The notes beneath the pieces are model-generated. The model did not search any database. It saw only the letters and a list, made by a program, of their open reading frames with translations, and had not been told where the DNA came from. Positions 27,958 through 36,382 of a stretch of DNA of 64,000 nucleotides are shown here, piece after piece. The stretch's first letter is position 1. Each line of letters starts with the position of its first letter. The translations under genes were made by a program, and so were the position numbers. The DNA comes from an uncultured Verrucomicrobiota bacterium. Lineage in GTDB: Bacteria; Verrucomicrobiota; Verrucomicrobiia; Opitutales; Seribacteraceae. The stretch covers positions 25,759 through 89,758 of the forward strand of contig CACHJU010000005.1 in NCBI GenBank assembly GCA_902580225.1, read 5' to 3'.

Positions 27958-28782
27958 TTAATAACTTGTTAAATCTTTTACAACTTTTTTACCCATTTTT
28001 TGGGGAATGCCTTTTTTCCATCCGCCTTGAAATGAGATCTTTCCATCCTTATCAAAAGATGTACCATATCCGTGTTCTAACCCCATTAGGAATTCTCCCT
28101 GATAGGTTGTGCCTTGGTCTAATTTCTTTTTTCCGAAACCATGGGGTAAACCATTTTTGGTTTGTCCCCAATATGTGTAGCCATTCTCTAATTCAGTTCG
28201 TTTAATTGGTTTCTGTAATATTTCATTAAAAGCGCTTGAAGGATTTTCTTCGATTGAAATAGAGGATCTTAATTTTAAAACCATTATATCCAAATCATCT
28301 GATTGAGAGGCTTGTATATTATGCGATATAGCTTTAAGAAATTTTTGTGCATCAATACTCCCATATTGGTGGGCGATTCTATACCAAGCCGCTGATTCGA
28401 TCCACTTTTTCTCCAATTCTAAGCTCTTGCCAAGGTCTATCATAGCCACAACATCTCCGAGCTTTGCACTGGTTAAAAACCACTTTTTTGCATAATCTGA
28501 ATTAATGCTTGTACCCTTTCCATAAAGGTGGGCTCGTCCAACATAGCGACAAGCCGAAAGATGATTTTTTTTGGCAGCCATTTTCATCCAATAGTATGCT
28601 TCCAAAAGATCTTTATTTTTTCCCTTTTGATAGAATAAACCAAGTTGGAACTGTGTGTTTCTATCTCCTTTGAGTGCTAGCAATTTTTTATCGTGTAAGT
28701 TAAAGGAAAAAGCTTGGTTCACAATCATGAAATAAAATAATAAGACAAACGCAGTTTGAATAATTCTTTTTCGGAAATTCAT
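27958..28782 (-). CDS. Secreted Sel1-repeat plus MORN-repeat protein
   Basis: A hydrophobic N-terminal segment (residues 8-26, TAFVLLFYFMIVNQAFS) suggests a signal peptide. Three to four Sel1/TPR-like repeats follow (GLFYQKGKN, GRAHLYGKGTSINSDYAKKWF, LGKSLELEKKW). After a linker, MORN-type repeats appear (GYTYWGQTKNGLPHGFG, YQGEFLMGLEHGYG, FQGGWKKG). Sel1 repeats mediate protein-protein contacts, and MORN repeats contact membranes or proteins. It is 274 residues, separated by 30 bases from the FecR-like gene, as the last gene of the surface-protein locus. The specific function is unknown. Confidence 0.8.
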   Translation of the reverse strand: MNFRKRIIQTAFVLLFYFMIVNQAFSFNLHDKKLLALKGDRNTQFQLGLFYQKGKNKDLLEAYYWMKMAAKKNHLSACRYVGRAHLYGKGTSINSDYAKKWFLTSAKLGDVVAMIDLGKSLELEKKWIESAAWYRIAHQYGSIDAQKFLKAISHNIQASQSDDLDIMVLKLRSSISIEENPSSAFNEILQKPIKRTELENGYTYWGQTKNGLPHGFGKKKLDQGTTYQGEFLMGLEHGYGTSFDKDGKISFQGGWKKGIPQKMGKKVVKDLTSY

Positions 28783-28812
28783 AGAAATTTGGCAGAAAAA
28801 AAGTAGAAAAAT

Positions 28813-29562
28813 TTATTTTGTTTCGCCTTCTCCAAAAGCCCACATTTGAAGATTTTCGTCTGTGGGTGCATCTCCAATAAGAGCATTAAATTTTCCTTTT
28901 AAACTGAGTTGTTGGGCATAAATAGAAAGAGAAATTCTCTTCATTGAGGGTAGGGCAGATGGAAATGAATTAATTAATCGGCTAGATTTTAACAGGAGTA
29001 AGAGATCAATATCATATGCATTTCCTAGTCTGGAAGGAGATCCAAGGACCATAGTCAATCTTCCCCGAAAAATATCTTTTGGTTCACCTTGATCTGGAAT
29101 AATTTTACCTTTTCCTTCGAGTGGTATAATTTTGAAACCACCATTACTTGTACAATCAATAATTATTGTGAACTTACCCACTAATCTAATTTTAGATAAA
29201 TCTGATTGAATTGTAATATCAGAAGGTTTTTCCAGATAAAGAAGCATACTTCCTCTTGTTAAGTTGATTACATTTTCGTTGTTAAATTCAAAAACCGAGT
29301 GTGAACCAATTCTAATTATTCGTTTGTCATTTTTAAACTCACACAGTGCACTTTCTTTGGTGTGCAAAGATGTAGACGGACTTAGAGTAGAGTTTTCTTC
29401 TAATTGAGTTGGTAATTTGTTTCCCTCTTCTGCTTTTGTAAAAATCCATGAGTCTCCCAATGAGTAAGAACATATGAAAAAAGAATTATCCAATGTTTTG
29501 GAAAACAAAAATGCTCCCATGCTAAACAAGGGAGCATAAAAGAAATAAAGTTTTAGGTACAA
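28813..29562 (-). CDS. FecR-like domain protein, uncertain start
   Basis: The central ~120 residues resemble the FecR beta-sandwich: IIRIGSHSVFEFNNEN, NLTRGSMLLYLEKPSDITIQ, then VGKFTIIIDCTSNGG. These domains are found in secreted or periplasmic proteins and in surface loci of marine bacteria. The open frame begins with TTG at 29562, directly behind the stop of the beta-barrel gene, but a terminator hairpin covers codons about 9-21. The true start may be the ATG at 29520 (inside the hairpin loop side) or a TTG at 29508 or 29493. No clean signal peptide results from any of them. The C-terminal ~100 residues are unknown. Confidence 0.65.
   Translation of the reverse strand: MYLKLYFFYAPLFSMGAFLFSKTLDNSFFICSYSLGDSWIFTKAEEGNKLPTQLEENSTLSPSTSLHTKESALCEFKNDKRIIRIGSHSVFEFNNENVINLTRGSMLLYLEKPSDITIQSDLSKIRLVGKFTIIIDCTSNGGFKIIPLEGKGKIIPDQGEPKDIFRGRLTMVLGSPSRLGNAYDIDLLLLLKSSRLINSFPSALPSMKRISLSIYAQQLSLKGKFNALIGDAPTDENLQMWAFGEGETK
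29501..29537 (-). terminator. Rho-independent terminator after the beta-barrel gene
   Basis: On the minus strand ATGCTCCC (29537-29530) pairs perfectly with GGGAGCAT (29518-29511) around an 11-base loop. It is followed by TTTTGTTTTC. It lies 26 bases past the stop of the beta-barrel gene, as expected for the end of the adhesin/barrel operon, but it overlaps the 5' end of the next reading frame. Confidence 0.75.
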
Positions 29563-30537
29563 CTAGAAGGTGGTATTTAAACCAAGAGCAAATCCACCAT
29601 CTGCACTTTCAAAATCGAAGTCAGCAAAGGAACTTTTCGAGTCTCTTTTTGAATAGCTTCCAAAAAGGGTAACTTTAATGTATTCATCGATGGGGTAATC
29701 CACTTTTAAACTGAGGGAATGAATTAAATCTTCGCGTCCATCATTTGTGGAGGGTGAATCTTCGGAGTATGTCTTGTAAGTAGCACCATAACGAGGAGAA
29801 ATAATGAAGTTTTGATATAAATATTGGAGAGCATAAGATGCAGTCACATCAATATTGTCCAAATCATTTTTTTGAGAAATATTAAATGCACTGTCAGATG
29901 TAGAATCATGGAAACCACCAGATATATCAAAAATACCCATTAAATTTTCTCCTAAACCATGCAGCTTCATTGCACCAATGTAAGGATAGAATTCCATGTA
30001 AGTTTCTTCTTCGTTCACATCACTTTTATCCATAGCGTAACTGACACCAACACGGTACGCCCAACCATTACTATGTTGAGCTGAAAGCATCATGTATGCA
30101 CTGGTGGAATCGAAATTAAATCCGTCAAGACCACTTTCGAGATATTCCGTTTTTGTGTAACTTGCACCAATATATGGCGTAATCACTGCATCCTGAACTT
30201 CAATTGCTTGGAAGCTTGCCCCTGCGTAGGCTGTATTTAGCCACATTGCAGTTTCAAAATAGGCGAGCTTGTCCCCAGCGGAAAAGGGATTATTTCTGTA
30301 AAGATATTTTGAATCGAACCCAGCAAAAGCAGAAATATTCTCAGTTTTCAGGAAAATAGGTCTTTGGGCACCAGCATCGCTAGCATCTATATTCGCGTTA
30401 TTAGTATCTGCATTGGATATTGAAGCAGGAGGTTGATTATTTCTCTCAATTGTAGTTGCGTCAGGACCTGCTTGAGCAAACATTAGAGAGGGCAATGTAG
30501 CAAACAATGCTGCTATTCTTATATTTTTTACTTTCAT
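29563..30537 (-). CDS. Outer-membrane beta-barrel protein
   Basis: A signal peptide (MKVKNIRIAALFATLPSLMFAQA, about 21-22 residues) is followed by an Asn/Thr-rich linker and then alternating amphipathic strands. Examples are AYRVGVSYAMD, NFIISPRYGATYKTY and KVTLFGSYSKR. The chain ends in a C-terminal Phe (LGLNTTF), the classical signal for outer-membrane barrel assembly. It is 324 residues. It lies 11 bases behind the large repeat protein, so the two are co-transcribed, and a strong hairpin follows. It could be a porin or an anchor or exporter for the repeat protein; sequence alone does not decide. Confidence 0.8.
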   Translation of the reverse strand: MKVKNIRIAALFATLPSLMFAQAGPDATTIERNNQPPASISNADTNNANIDASDAGAQRPIFLKTENISAFAGFDSKYLYRNNPFSAGDKLAYFETAMWLNTAYAGASFQAIEVQDAVITPYIGASYTKTEYLESGLDGFNFDSTSAYMMLSAQHSNGWAYRVGVSYAMDKSDVNEEETYMEFYPYIGAMKLHGLGENLMGIFDISGGFHDSTSDSAFNISQKNDLDNIDVTASYALQYLYQNFIISPRYGATYKTYSEDSPSTNDGREDLIHSLSLKVDYPIDEYIKVTLFGSYSKRDSKSSFADFDFESADGGFALGLNTTF

Positions 30538-30548
30538 AGAATTAAAAT

Positions 30549-33500
30549 TTAGAATTTCTTGACTTGTACTGCTGGAGTACCATTAGGAAGTACTTTATGT
30601 GTAGCGAACTTTCCAGGAATTCCATGAAAAGAACCTTGAGCAAGAGTATTACTTCCATGCTTAACATTGGTCATATTGACACCGCCTAAGATTGGAGTAG
30701 AGAAATTATTAAACCCGACGGTTCCGTCCCTACTTCTCAAAGTCACTTCAGAGGTGTTTGGAAATGTTACATTTCGCAAATTAACTGTCACTGCCTCCAT
30801 GTAAACATCGTCTACCCTTCCTGTGATATTCAAACCGTTAATTTGAATTAATTTATCAGCATAAAGATATATGTTATCAGGATCAGAGTTTTGCCCACCA
30901 TTACCAACGGTAAATGTACTCGAATGACCGTCCGAAAGTCCAATGTGTAATTCGTTTAATGTACCAATAGCAAGATTGCCTCCAGTTGATATGGAAACAT
31001 TGACTAAACGCATAGTATCTTCTGAGCCTAAAGCAAGGTTAGCACCTTCATTATTGATGAAAACAACGCTTGGATTGCCGGTGTAATCAGCGGAATTAGC
31101 TGGAGAATATTCAGACCTAAAGTAAAGATCATCCGCTGCACCTAATACAAGGGCACCGTTTTCAGTTGTATTGGAATTTTTAATTCTTAGATTACCCTTG
31201 ATGGTCATATCTTTTGCTGCACCTACAATAGCTAGTCTTCTATCCCCTTTTGCTTCAAGAAAATCAGGAACAAATTTAGCATTTTTATTGAATGTGATGT
31301 TTGCACCTGGGCTAACTTCAATATTGGAAGTACTCACACTGAAGATGTTATTGCTTGTTTTAGATGGTCCGAAAGCTCGAGCGCCAAGTTTCGTAAGAAA
31401 TTGTTGATAGTAACTTGTATTGGGCTGTACTTTGGAGCCTAAACCAAAGGATTTATCAAAAGCTCTGAAATCAGTACCAAGAACTGCATCGGATAATTCC
31501 GATCCTTTACTTCCTAAAGCTCCATATTTTGCGAGGATTCGGATCAATTCTGCATTGTATCCATTTGCTGAAAGGCTTGTGACAGTTAGACCACTAGGTA
31601 AATCTTCTTCTGTATTGAGAACGCGATCAGTTAACAACAATTCAGCAACTTTAACCGCGGATTCTAAAGCAGCTTGAAAACCATTAGCACCTGCAAGTGA
31701 TTCATAGACTGTTCCTTTGGCTTTTGCATCAGTTTTAACTGCTTTGGCAGCAGTATCAATTTCAGCATTATCGGAATTCTTGGTGCCAGCAATTTGAGCC
31801 GCACCAGCATGATCATTAAGTGAAGTACCCGCTTCTCTAGCAATCTTAAGATCGTCTTTAGTGCTAGTTCCAATAGCAGCGAGCGCGTCCCCAGTAAGAG
31901 CAACTGCGTCTTCGATGGAATATCCTGCTGCAACCGCTTTTGCTTTGTGTGCCGCATCTTCATGTACTTTTGAAATGTCGACGCTGGTTGCAATTGATTT
32001 GAGCTTTGTATGATCAAGTTCAGCAAAATTAGCTAAATCATCAGCTTTTATATTACTGACATTTGTTAGAATATCAGCAACATTCGCGGATGTGCCGGCA
32101 GTTTCTTTATAAGCATGTGCGACTTTTGCTTTGTGGCCAACACTTGCGATGGCAGTTATATCAACTCCCGTAGCCATAGTAGCCATGTGGGTAGGATCAA
32201 ACTCTTTTAGTGATGTTGTAAATTCTACGGTTATTGTGGTTTGGATATTAGTAACAATAGATGCAATGTCTACGCCAGTACCTCCAGCGTCGACATAGAC
32301 TGATGCAAGCTCACCTTTTGTTGCGAAGTGTGATAAATCATCAGCTTTTAAACCTGCAGATAGGTCAGTTCCTTTGGCCATAGTTGCCATATGAGTAGGA
32401 TCTAACTTTGCCAAGGCTTTTGTGTTATCAACATCCAAAGTATTTGCTGTAGTAACAAAATCTTCGATTTTTACAGCGGAAAAGTCAAATTTACCAGATG
32501 CATCAGCAGCAGCAGTAGGTGCAGCAACTTTGGCGAATTCAACCACGACTTCGGCTTTGGTAGCAAAATGAGTCAAATCATCAGTCTTTAAACCCGCAGA
32601 TAAATCTGTGCCTTTAGCCATGGTGGCCATGTGTACAGGATCTAAATTAGCTAGTGCTTTGGTGCTATCAGTATCAAGAGTGTTCGCTGTAGATACGAAA
32701 TCCTCAATTTTAATCGCAGAGAAATCAAATTTACCGGATGCATCAGCAGCAGCAGTAGGTGCGGCAACTTTGGCGAATTCAACCACGACTTCGGCTTTGG
32801 TAGCAAAATGAGACAAGTCAGCAACTTTAAGTCCAGAAGTTAAATCAGTACCCTTTGCCATTGTAGCCATGTGAGTTGGATCTAAATTGGCTAAGGCCGC
32901 AGTATGGTCCGTATCAAGGGATGCGTGAACATTGGTAACGAAGTCATCAATTTTGATAGTTGAGAAATCAAGAGCGCCTGCTGCATCTGCAACGGCTGTT
33001 GGAACAGCGGCTTTCGCAAATTCAACCACAACTTCAGCTTTAGTCGCAAAATGTGTTAAAGTTGTCCCTACATTAATATCAGTTTTTGTGATATCAACTC
33101 CAGTAGCCATGGAAGCCATGTGAGTTGGGCTCAATTGCTGTAGGGCAGTCAAATGATCATCGTCCAAATTAGCATGTATATTTGTTGCGATAGCACCGAG
33201 GTCGACTTTAGAAAGATCAACAGTCCCTCCAGAAGTGGGAGCAGCAGCTTTCGCAAATTCGACGGTTACTTCTGCTTTAGTCGCGAATTTTTTAACCGAT
33301 TTTTTGATAACAGAAGCATCAAAGGAAGCTGTAAGGTCAATTTTTTTATCGCCAGTACCTACAAGGGTTGTCATGTGAGATTTTTCAAGTGACTTGAGTG
33401 CTGTTAAGCTGTCCCCATCTAAACTACTGTGGAGATTATCAACTAGAGATGTAAGTTTGGTGGTATCGAGAGTATCAAGGGAGGAACCGACCATGGCCGA

Positions 33501-34058
33501 GGTTACATCAACACGAGTTGCAAAGTTGTCTATTTTAGCAATTCCATCACTTGCAAATGTTTTCATGTGAGACACATCTAACTTTCCAAGAGTGCTGATA
33601 TGATCGGCAGTAAGGTTAGTAACAGTGGAATTAACAATGGTAGATAAATCTGCCGATGGGTTGATCGCCCTTCGTCCAACCGTGCTCGAATCACTTGCAA
33701 CATTAGAATAAGCGTCAATTACATTAATATATGTTTTTAGTTGAGTAGCCCTTTCTGCTGCAGTGGTTGCTGTGAGTTTGTCTGTAATTAGCCTTAAGTT
33801 AGCAACACCTAAAGTGGCTGCTGCTGTTGAATCGACCCCAGAAGATGATAATTGGATGAGGGTATTACTTTCAATTCCTGATGAGATTGGTGCTGGAACG
33901 GTAGGAGGTAAAGTAATTTGATTGATGATTTCTTTATCTTCTTGCTCCTCAGATGATTCCTCAGATTCATCTGATGCAGATTCCTGCGCGTTAATATAAA
34001 GTGACGGGATAGCAAAGAATGCAACACCCATAAAGAGTAATTTTAGGTAATTTGACAT
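30549..34058 (-). CDS. Large secreted tandem-repeat adhesin-like protein
   Basis: The frame is open from 34163, but that start lies inside tRNA-Leu; ATG 34058 gives a proper signal peptide (MSNYLKLLFMGVAFFAIPSL ... NAQ) and 1169 residues. An acidic E/S/D stretch follows, then ~80-residue repeats centred on a DPTHMATMAKGTDL motif and HFATKAEVVVEFAK. Three copies are nearly identical and several are degenerate. The last ~300 residues are Gly/Asn-rich beta-strand sequence (LALGSEDTMRLVNVSIS, LAIGTLNELHIG) resembling a beta-helix of adhesins or polymorphic autotransporters. No C-terminal barrel is visible. It is co-transcribed with the barrel protein 11 bases downstream. A surface or extracellular role is inferred. 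Confidence 0.75.
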   Translation of the reverse strand: MSNYLKLLFMGVAFFAIPSLYINAQESASDESEESSEEQEDKEIINQITLPPTVPAPISSGIESNTLIQLSSSGVDSTAAATLGVANLRLITDKLTATTAAERATQLKTYINVIDAYSNVASDSSTVGRRAINPSADLSTIVNSTVTNLTADHISTLGKLDVSHMKTFASDGIAKIDNFATRVDVTSAMVGSSLDTLDTTKLTSLVDNLHSSLDGDSLTALKSLEKSHMTTLVGTGDKKIDLTASFDASVIKKSVKKFATKAEVTVEFAKAAAPTSGGTVDLSKVDLGAIATNIHANLDDDHLTALQQLSPTHMASMATGVDITKTDINVGTTLTHFATKAEVVVEFAKAAVPTAVADAAGALDFSTIKIDDFVTNVHASLDTDHTAALANLDPTHMATMAKGTDLTSGLKVADLSHFATKAEVVVEFAKVAAPTAAADASGKFDFSAIKIEDFVSTANTLDTDSTKALANLDPVHMATMAKGTDLSAGLKTDDLTHFATKAEVVVEFAKVAAPTAAADASGKFDFSAVKIEDFVTTANTLDVDNTKALAKLDPTHMATMAKGTDLSAGLKADDLSHFATKGELASVYVDAGGTGVDIASIVTNIQTTITVEFTTSLKEFDPTHMATMATGVDITAIASVGHKAKVAHAYKETAGTSANVADILTNVSNIKADDLANFAELDHTKLKSIATSVDISKVHEDAAHKAKAVAAGYSIEDAVALTGDALAAIGTSTKDDLKIAREAGTSLNDHAGAAQIAGTKNSDNAEIDTAAKAVKTDAKAKGTVYESLAGANGFQAALESAVKVAELLLTDRVLNTEEDLPSGLTVTSLSANGYNAELIRILAKYGALGSKGSELSDAVLGTDFRAFDKSFGLGSKVQPNTSYYQQFLTKLGARAFGPSKTSNNIFSVSTSNIEVSPGANITFNKNAKFVPDFLEAKGDRRLAIVGAAKDMTIKGNLRIKNSNTTENGALVLGAADDLYFRSEYSPANSADYTGNPSVVFINNEGANLALGSEDTMRLVNVSISTGGNLAIGTLNELHIGLSDGHSSTFTVGNGGQNSDPDNIYLYADKLIQINGLNITGRVDDVYMEAVTVNLRNVTFPNTSEVTLRSRDGTVGFNNFSTPILGGVNMTNVKHGSNTLAQGSFHGIPGKFATHKVLPNGTPAVQVKKF
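32341..33060 (-). repeat. Tandem 240-bp coding repeats inside the adhesin gene
   Basis: Three consecutive units of about 240 bases (32341-32580, 32581-32820, 32821-33060) encode 80-residue repeats. The block at 32521-32570 and that at 32761-32810 differ by a single base. More diverged units flank both sides (roughly 31980-33560), with 237-243 base spacing. The in-frame period of exactly 80 codons points to duplication by unequal recombination. Confidence 0.9.
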
Positions 34059-34083
34059 GATGGAATGTGGTGGTTGAAATAGT

Positions 34084-34112
34084 TTAATATTTTTTTTTAC
34101 TTCCCTATGCAA
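34084..34112 (-). promoter_or_regulatory. Promoter candidate of the adhesin operon
   Basis: On the minus strand TTGCAT (34112-34107) and TATTAA (34089-34084) are separated by 17 bases that include an A9 run. Transcription would begin near 34077, about 20 bases before the ATG at 34058. This supports independent transcription from the upstream tRNA-Leu and the shorter start. Confidence 0.5.
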
Positions 34113-34131
34113 GTTAATAAGATAAAATTTT

Positions 34132-34218
34132 TGGTGCCGAGAGCGAGACTTGAACTCGCACATTCTTTCGAATACTAGAACCTGAATCTAGCGCGTCTAC
34201 CAATTCCGCCACCCCGGC
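34132..34218 (-). tRNA. tRNA-Leu (anticodon CAG)
   Basis: This is a class II tRNA. The acceptor stem GCCGGGG pairs with TCTCGGC (G-U pairs allowed). The anticodon stem CTAGA/TCTAG encloses TTCAGGT with anticodon CAG. A long variable arm (TATTCGAAAGAATGT) follows, then T-arm GTTCAAGTC, discriminator A and encoded CCA (34134-34132). Confidence 0.95.
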
Positions 34219-34277
34219 GGGTAACAAATATAATATTTATGTTAAGCATCAGGTTTGTGCGAGGTAAAAAACGAAAC

Positions 34278-34961
34278 TTATTGATTTTTTTTCCATTTAG
34301 GAATGATTAAAGGATTATTTCTTTTGCCATTTGGCTGTCTCGATAGGAAAGGATCATTTTCAAGAGTTTCTTCTGGTTCAAGGATATCTAACGGATCAAA
34401 GATGTGGGAGATCCGCCGAGGAACTTGACATAATATTTGGTCAATAGGAGGCGTTTTCTTTTTGGATAAAATAAATGTTTCCATCGGATAACGCATGTTT
34501 TTATAACGATCAACTAATAAATTCAATGCTTTAGTGTTTTTGTTATTTCTATTTGAAAAGCAAAAAACATCTGAAAAATGAGCACAGGCATCTATCCAAT
34601 TAAGAATCTTTTTATCAGTCTTTTCTAAATAATCTAAATTAAAAAAGCTAAGAATTCTTCCAATGTTCAATCCATCCCTGCGATCTAGAAAATGTTTTAA
34701 GGATTCAATTTGTTCGGCAAGGTCAAGTTTATTTGAGAAAAAAAGGAACCATTCGTCAATACTTTCTTCCACCAAGTTTTGAATGATAAATTCTTTATTT
34801 TTCCATTCCCAATGAGTACAGTAAAAATTCTCGGAATTTAAATCTTTGGGAAGAAGAAAGGGAGTGCCCGATCTGGCACCGATAGTTTCTACAGCGTGAT
34901 GAAGGGTAGATCTGCGGCTGGATTCAGGTGTTCCTATAACAGCATGTAGAATGCCTTTCAT
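34278..34961 (-). CDS. Hypothetical protein, possibly degenerate CobW-like
   Basis: This protein of 227 residues starts immediately after the aroC stop codon, so the two are coupled. I do not recognise it with confidence. The N-terminus, LHAVIGTPESSRRSTLHHAV, has the shape of a CobW/COG0523 P-loop strand-loop-helix but lacks the Lys of GxxxxGKS/T. Further on, GRILSFFNLDYL, a linker, and IDACAHFSDVFCFSNRNN recall the CobW segments around 'ADvivlNKtD', again without the Asp of NKxD. If related, it would not bind GTP in the normal way. The C-terminus is rich in charged residues and ends in PKWKKNQ. Confidence 0.5.
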   Translation of the reverse strand: MKGILHAVIGTPESSRRSTLHHAVETIGARSGTPFLLPKDLNSENFYCTHWEWKNKEFIIQNLVEESIDEWFLFFSNKLDLAEQIESLKHFLDRRDGLNIGRILSFFNLDYLEKTDKKILNWIDACAHFSDVFCFSNRNNKNTKALNLLVDRYKNMRYPMETFILSKKKTPPIDQILCQVPRRISHIFDPLDILEPEETLENDPFLSRQPNGKRNNPLIIPKWKKNQ

Positions 34962-36056
34962 TTAAATTTGAAAAGGAAAAGAATCGCATTGTGCATGATG
35001 CCGCATTCGGTGATCAACTAAAACCAGTGCACTCATGGCCTCGACAATAGGAACTGCACGAGGTAATACACAAGGGTCATGTCTTCCCCGTCCCATAAGT
35101 TCAGTTTCTTGATCCTGATCGTCGACCGTTTTTTGATTTTGCAAGACCGTTGCAGTGGGTTTAAAGGCAATACGAAAATATAATTCCTCTCCGTTCGTTA
35201 TCCCACCTTGAACGCCTCCGGAACGATTAGATTTTGTCCTAACTTTACTATCTCGAATTTCAAAGGCGTCATTATGTTCTGACCCTTTTAAGAAAGTTCC
35301 TGAAAATCCACTTCCAATTTCAAATCCTTTTGTAGCCGGAAGAGAAAGCATTGCTTTAGCAAGATCAGCTTCAACACGGTCGAAAACTGGTGATCCCCAG
35401 CCTACCGGTAACCCATTTATTCGGCATACTATAGAACCACCAACTGAATCGCCTTCTTTTTTGGCGTTTAAGATACATTTCTCCATTAGGGCAGCGGTTT
35501 TTAGATCTGGGCAACGGGTAGGGGAAGATTCTATCTCATCAGAAGTCGGAACATTTTTTAACTCGGGTGCTTGAATATCGTGAATTCGTTCTACATATGT
35601 TGTAATTACAACTTGATCATAAGAAAGTATTTTTTGAGCAACTGCACCTGCTGCTACCCGAGCAATGGTTTCTCTTGCTGATGATCGGCCACCCCCTTCA
35701 TGATTTCGAATACCATATTTCTTTTGATATGTATAATCCGCGTGTGAAGGACGAAATTTCATTTTCATTTCGTCATAGGCTTGTGGACGTGCGTCCTTGT
35801 TTCGAACTAACATCGCAATTGGAGTGCCTATAGTTTTACCTTTAAATACGCCAGAAAGAATTTCAACCTGATCCGATTCTTTTCTTGGAGTAGTTAATTT
35901 ACTTTGACCAGGTCGTCTGCGGTCAAGGGCGGGTTGAATATCCTCAACGGAGAGGGGTAGTTTTGGAGGGCACCCATCCAAGACAAGACCTATTCCACCT
36001 CCGTGACTTTCTCCCCAGGAAGAGAATTGAAAGAGCGAACCAAAAGAATTTCCCAT
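34962..36056 (-). CDS. aroC: Chorismate synthase
   Basis: This is the last enzyme of the shikimate pathway, making chorismate from EPSP with reduced FMN. The family motifs [17 protein letters not shown] (near 15-31), [14 protein letters not shown], the [21 protein letters not shown] block and [12 protein letters not shown] are present. Length 364 is normal. Chorismate is also the substrate of menF in this window, though the two genes are far apart. It is transcribed divergently from the SRP RNA, with the unrecognised 227-residue gene directly downstream. Confidence 0.97.
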   Translation of the reverse strand: MGNSFGSLFQFSSWGESHGGGIGLVLDGCPPKLPLSVEDIQPALDRRRPGQSKLTTPRKESDQVEILSGVFKGKTIGTPIAMLVRNKDARPQAYDEMKMKFRPSHADYTYQKKYGIRNHEGGGRSSARETIARVAAGAVAQKILSYDQVVITTYVERIHDIQAPELKNVPTSDEIESSPTRCPDLKTAALMEKCILNAKKEGDSVGGSIVCRINGLPVGWGSPVFDRVEADLAKAMLSLPATKGFEIGSGFSGTFLKGSEHNDAFEIRDSKVRTKSNRSGGVQGGITNGEELYFRIAFKPTATVLQNQKTVDDQDQETELMGRGRHDPCVLPRAVPIVEAMSALVLVDHRMRHHAQCDSFPFQI

Positions 36057-36182
36057 ACAAATATTACAACTTTATCGAGGAAGAAAACGCAAAACTAAAA
36101 GAAGGTTTTGATTCATATAGTGGAAATGCAATTAAGATTGTTTTGGGTTGCATTAAATATTCTCTTATTTAAGTTTAAATAT

Positions 36183-36278
36183 GGTCGGGTCCCATGCGAC
36201 AACGATTGGATGAACCCCGTCAGGTCCGGAAGGAAGCAGCGGTAATCACAATTGGCGTGTGCTGTGGGGTGCCTGGCC
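36183..36278 (+). ncRNA. ffs: Small bacterial signal recognition particle RNA (4.5S type)
   Basis: The hairpin closes with GGTCGGGT (36183-36190) and GCCTGGCC (36271-36278). The conserved apical region, GTCAGGTCCGGAAGGAAGCAGC, is visible at about 36219-36240, with the GGAA tetraloop and the asymmetric SRP54-binding loop. It has no Alu domain, so it is the short form. It lies just upstream of dnaX, a common neighbour. Confidence 0.96.
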
Positions 36279-36285
36279 TTTTTTA
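36271..36285 (+). terminator. T-run terminating the SRP RNA
   Basis: The closing GC-rich stem of the SRP RNA (GCCTGGCC) is followed directly by a T6 run (36279-36284), so the RNA's own stem can serve as the terminator. Confidence 0.55.
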
Positions 36286-36382
36286 ATTTCATTTTTCTCT
36301 TATAAAAACGAAAAGATTTTAATAATTAATAAGTTTCGCTTGCCTGAGTTTGCTATCGTGGCAAGAAAAGAATGTTTTCAAA

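Noticed and set aside
31980..33560. Direct repeats that could look like CRISPR
   Set aside because: Unit length of 240 bases, in-frame coding repeats without spacers and no cas genes; they are protein repeats.
34059..34163. Upstream extension of the adhesin reading frame
   Set aside because: It runs into tRNA-Leu and lacks a signal peptide; ATG 34058 has a signal peptide and a promoter match.
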